NCBI RefSeq assembly: GCF_900167135.1
Contig: NZ_FUWZ01000001.1
Span: 372,001-436,000 of the forward strand
Source of the DNA: Chitinophaga eiseniae
Lineage (GTDB): Bacteria; Bacteroidota; Bacteroidia; Chitinophagales; Chitinophagaceae
Reading direction: 5' to 3'
Length of the DNA: 64,000 nucleotides
Shown here: in pieces, positions 62,363-64,000 of the stretch
Layout of the letters: each line of letters begins with the position of its first letter
How positions within the stretch are numbered: the stretch's first letter is position 1
The notes under the pieces: model-generated
Told to the model about the DNA's origin: nothing
What the model saw: only the letters and a program-made list of their open reading frames with translations
Database searches by the model: none
Position numbers and translations under genes: made by a program

Positions 62363-64000
<1,638 letters not shown>

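Overview
The window is about 64 kb of a bacterial chromosome that looks like a member of the Bacteroidota, most probably Chitinophagaceae (Chitinophaga-like). The evidence is a SusC/SusD pair, a type IX secretion plug-type protein, a TamL-type lipoprotein, -7 promoter elements of the form TAnnTTTG with TTTG about 19-21 bp upstream, A/T-rich translation starts with no clear Shine-Dalgarno, and the gene order tRNA(Thr-Tyr-Gly-Thr)-tuf-trnW-secE-nusG-rplK-rplA-rplJ-rplL-rpoB-rpoC. The genus is an inference.

Layout. 0-12.9 kb: end of an unknown gene, phosphosulfolactate synthase (comA), aroE, a methyltransferase, truB, tamL, an rRNA methyltransferase operon with two exported proteins of unknown function, a LolC/E-type permease and the T9SS-plug-like protein. 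13-17.7 kb: NDH-2, glycerol facilitator and kinase, a fructose-6-phosphate aldolase/transaldolase-like enzyme; then the SRP RNA gene, which has a perfect promoter and a U-tract end. 18-25.4 kb: small membrane proteins, then the conserved RDD / SpoIIM / DUF4129 / DUF4350 / MoxR / DUF58 cluster. 25.4-28.3 kb: a leftward housekeeping operon (gatC, an ABC ATPase, a cobalamin adenosyltransferase, riboflavin synthase, an exported protein). 28.4-33.1 kb: trpS, a deoxynucleoside kinase and a pair of envelope proteins. 33.1-38.2 kb: SusC/SusD with a long structured leader. 38.2-41.1 kb: a DUF3467 protein, an MDH2-type dehydrogenase, aspartate kinase. 41.1-49.2 kb: a RES/Xre toxin-antitoxin module, a DnaE-like polymerase and a Y-family polymerase in one operon, an SdpI-like protein, a four-helix membrane protein and an S24/LexA-like repressor. 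49.4-51.1 kb: rpsU, xerC/D and hpf. 51.3-64 kb: the tRNA-tuf-secE-nusG-ribosomal protein-rpoBC block; rpoC runs off the end.

The most interesting unit is the 41-49 kb region. A self-cleaving LexA-like regulator has two copies of a palindrome, CTAA-N5-TTAG, in its own promoter, one covering the -7 element. Two more copies lie upstream of the dinB-dnaE operon. I infer a small damage-inducible mutagenesis regulon. Two unrelated tandem-repeat arrays sit in this region, one in the dinB leader and one after the regulator gene. Other unusual points are a nested 160-bp palindrome after aroE, several promoters placed so close to start codons that leaderless mRNAs are expected, a degenerate tRNA-like sequence before tuf, a short upstream reading frame in the susC leader, and a transglutaminase-like gene inserted between nusG and rplK.
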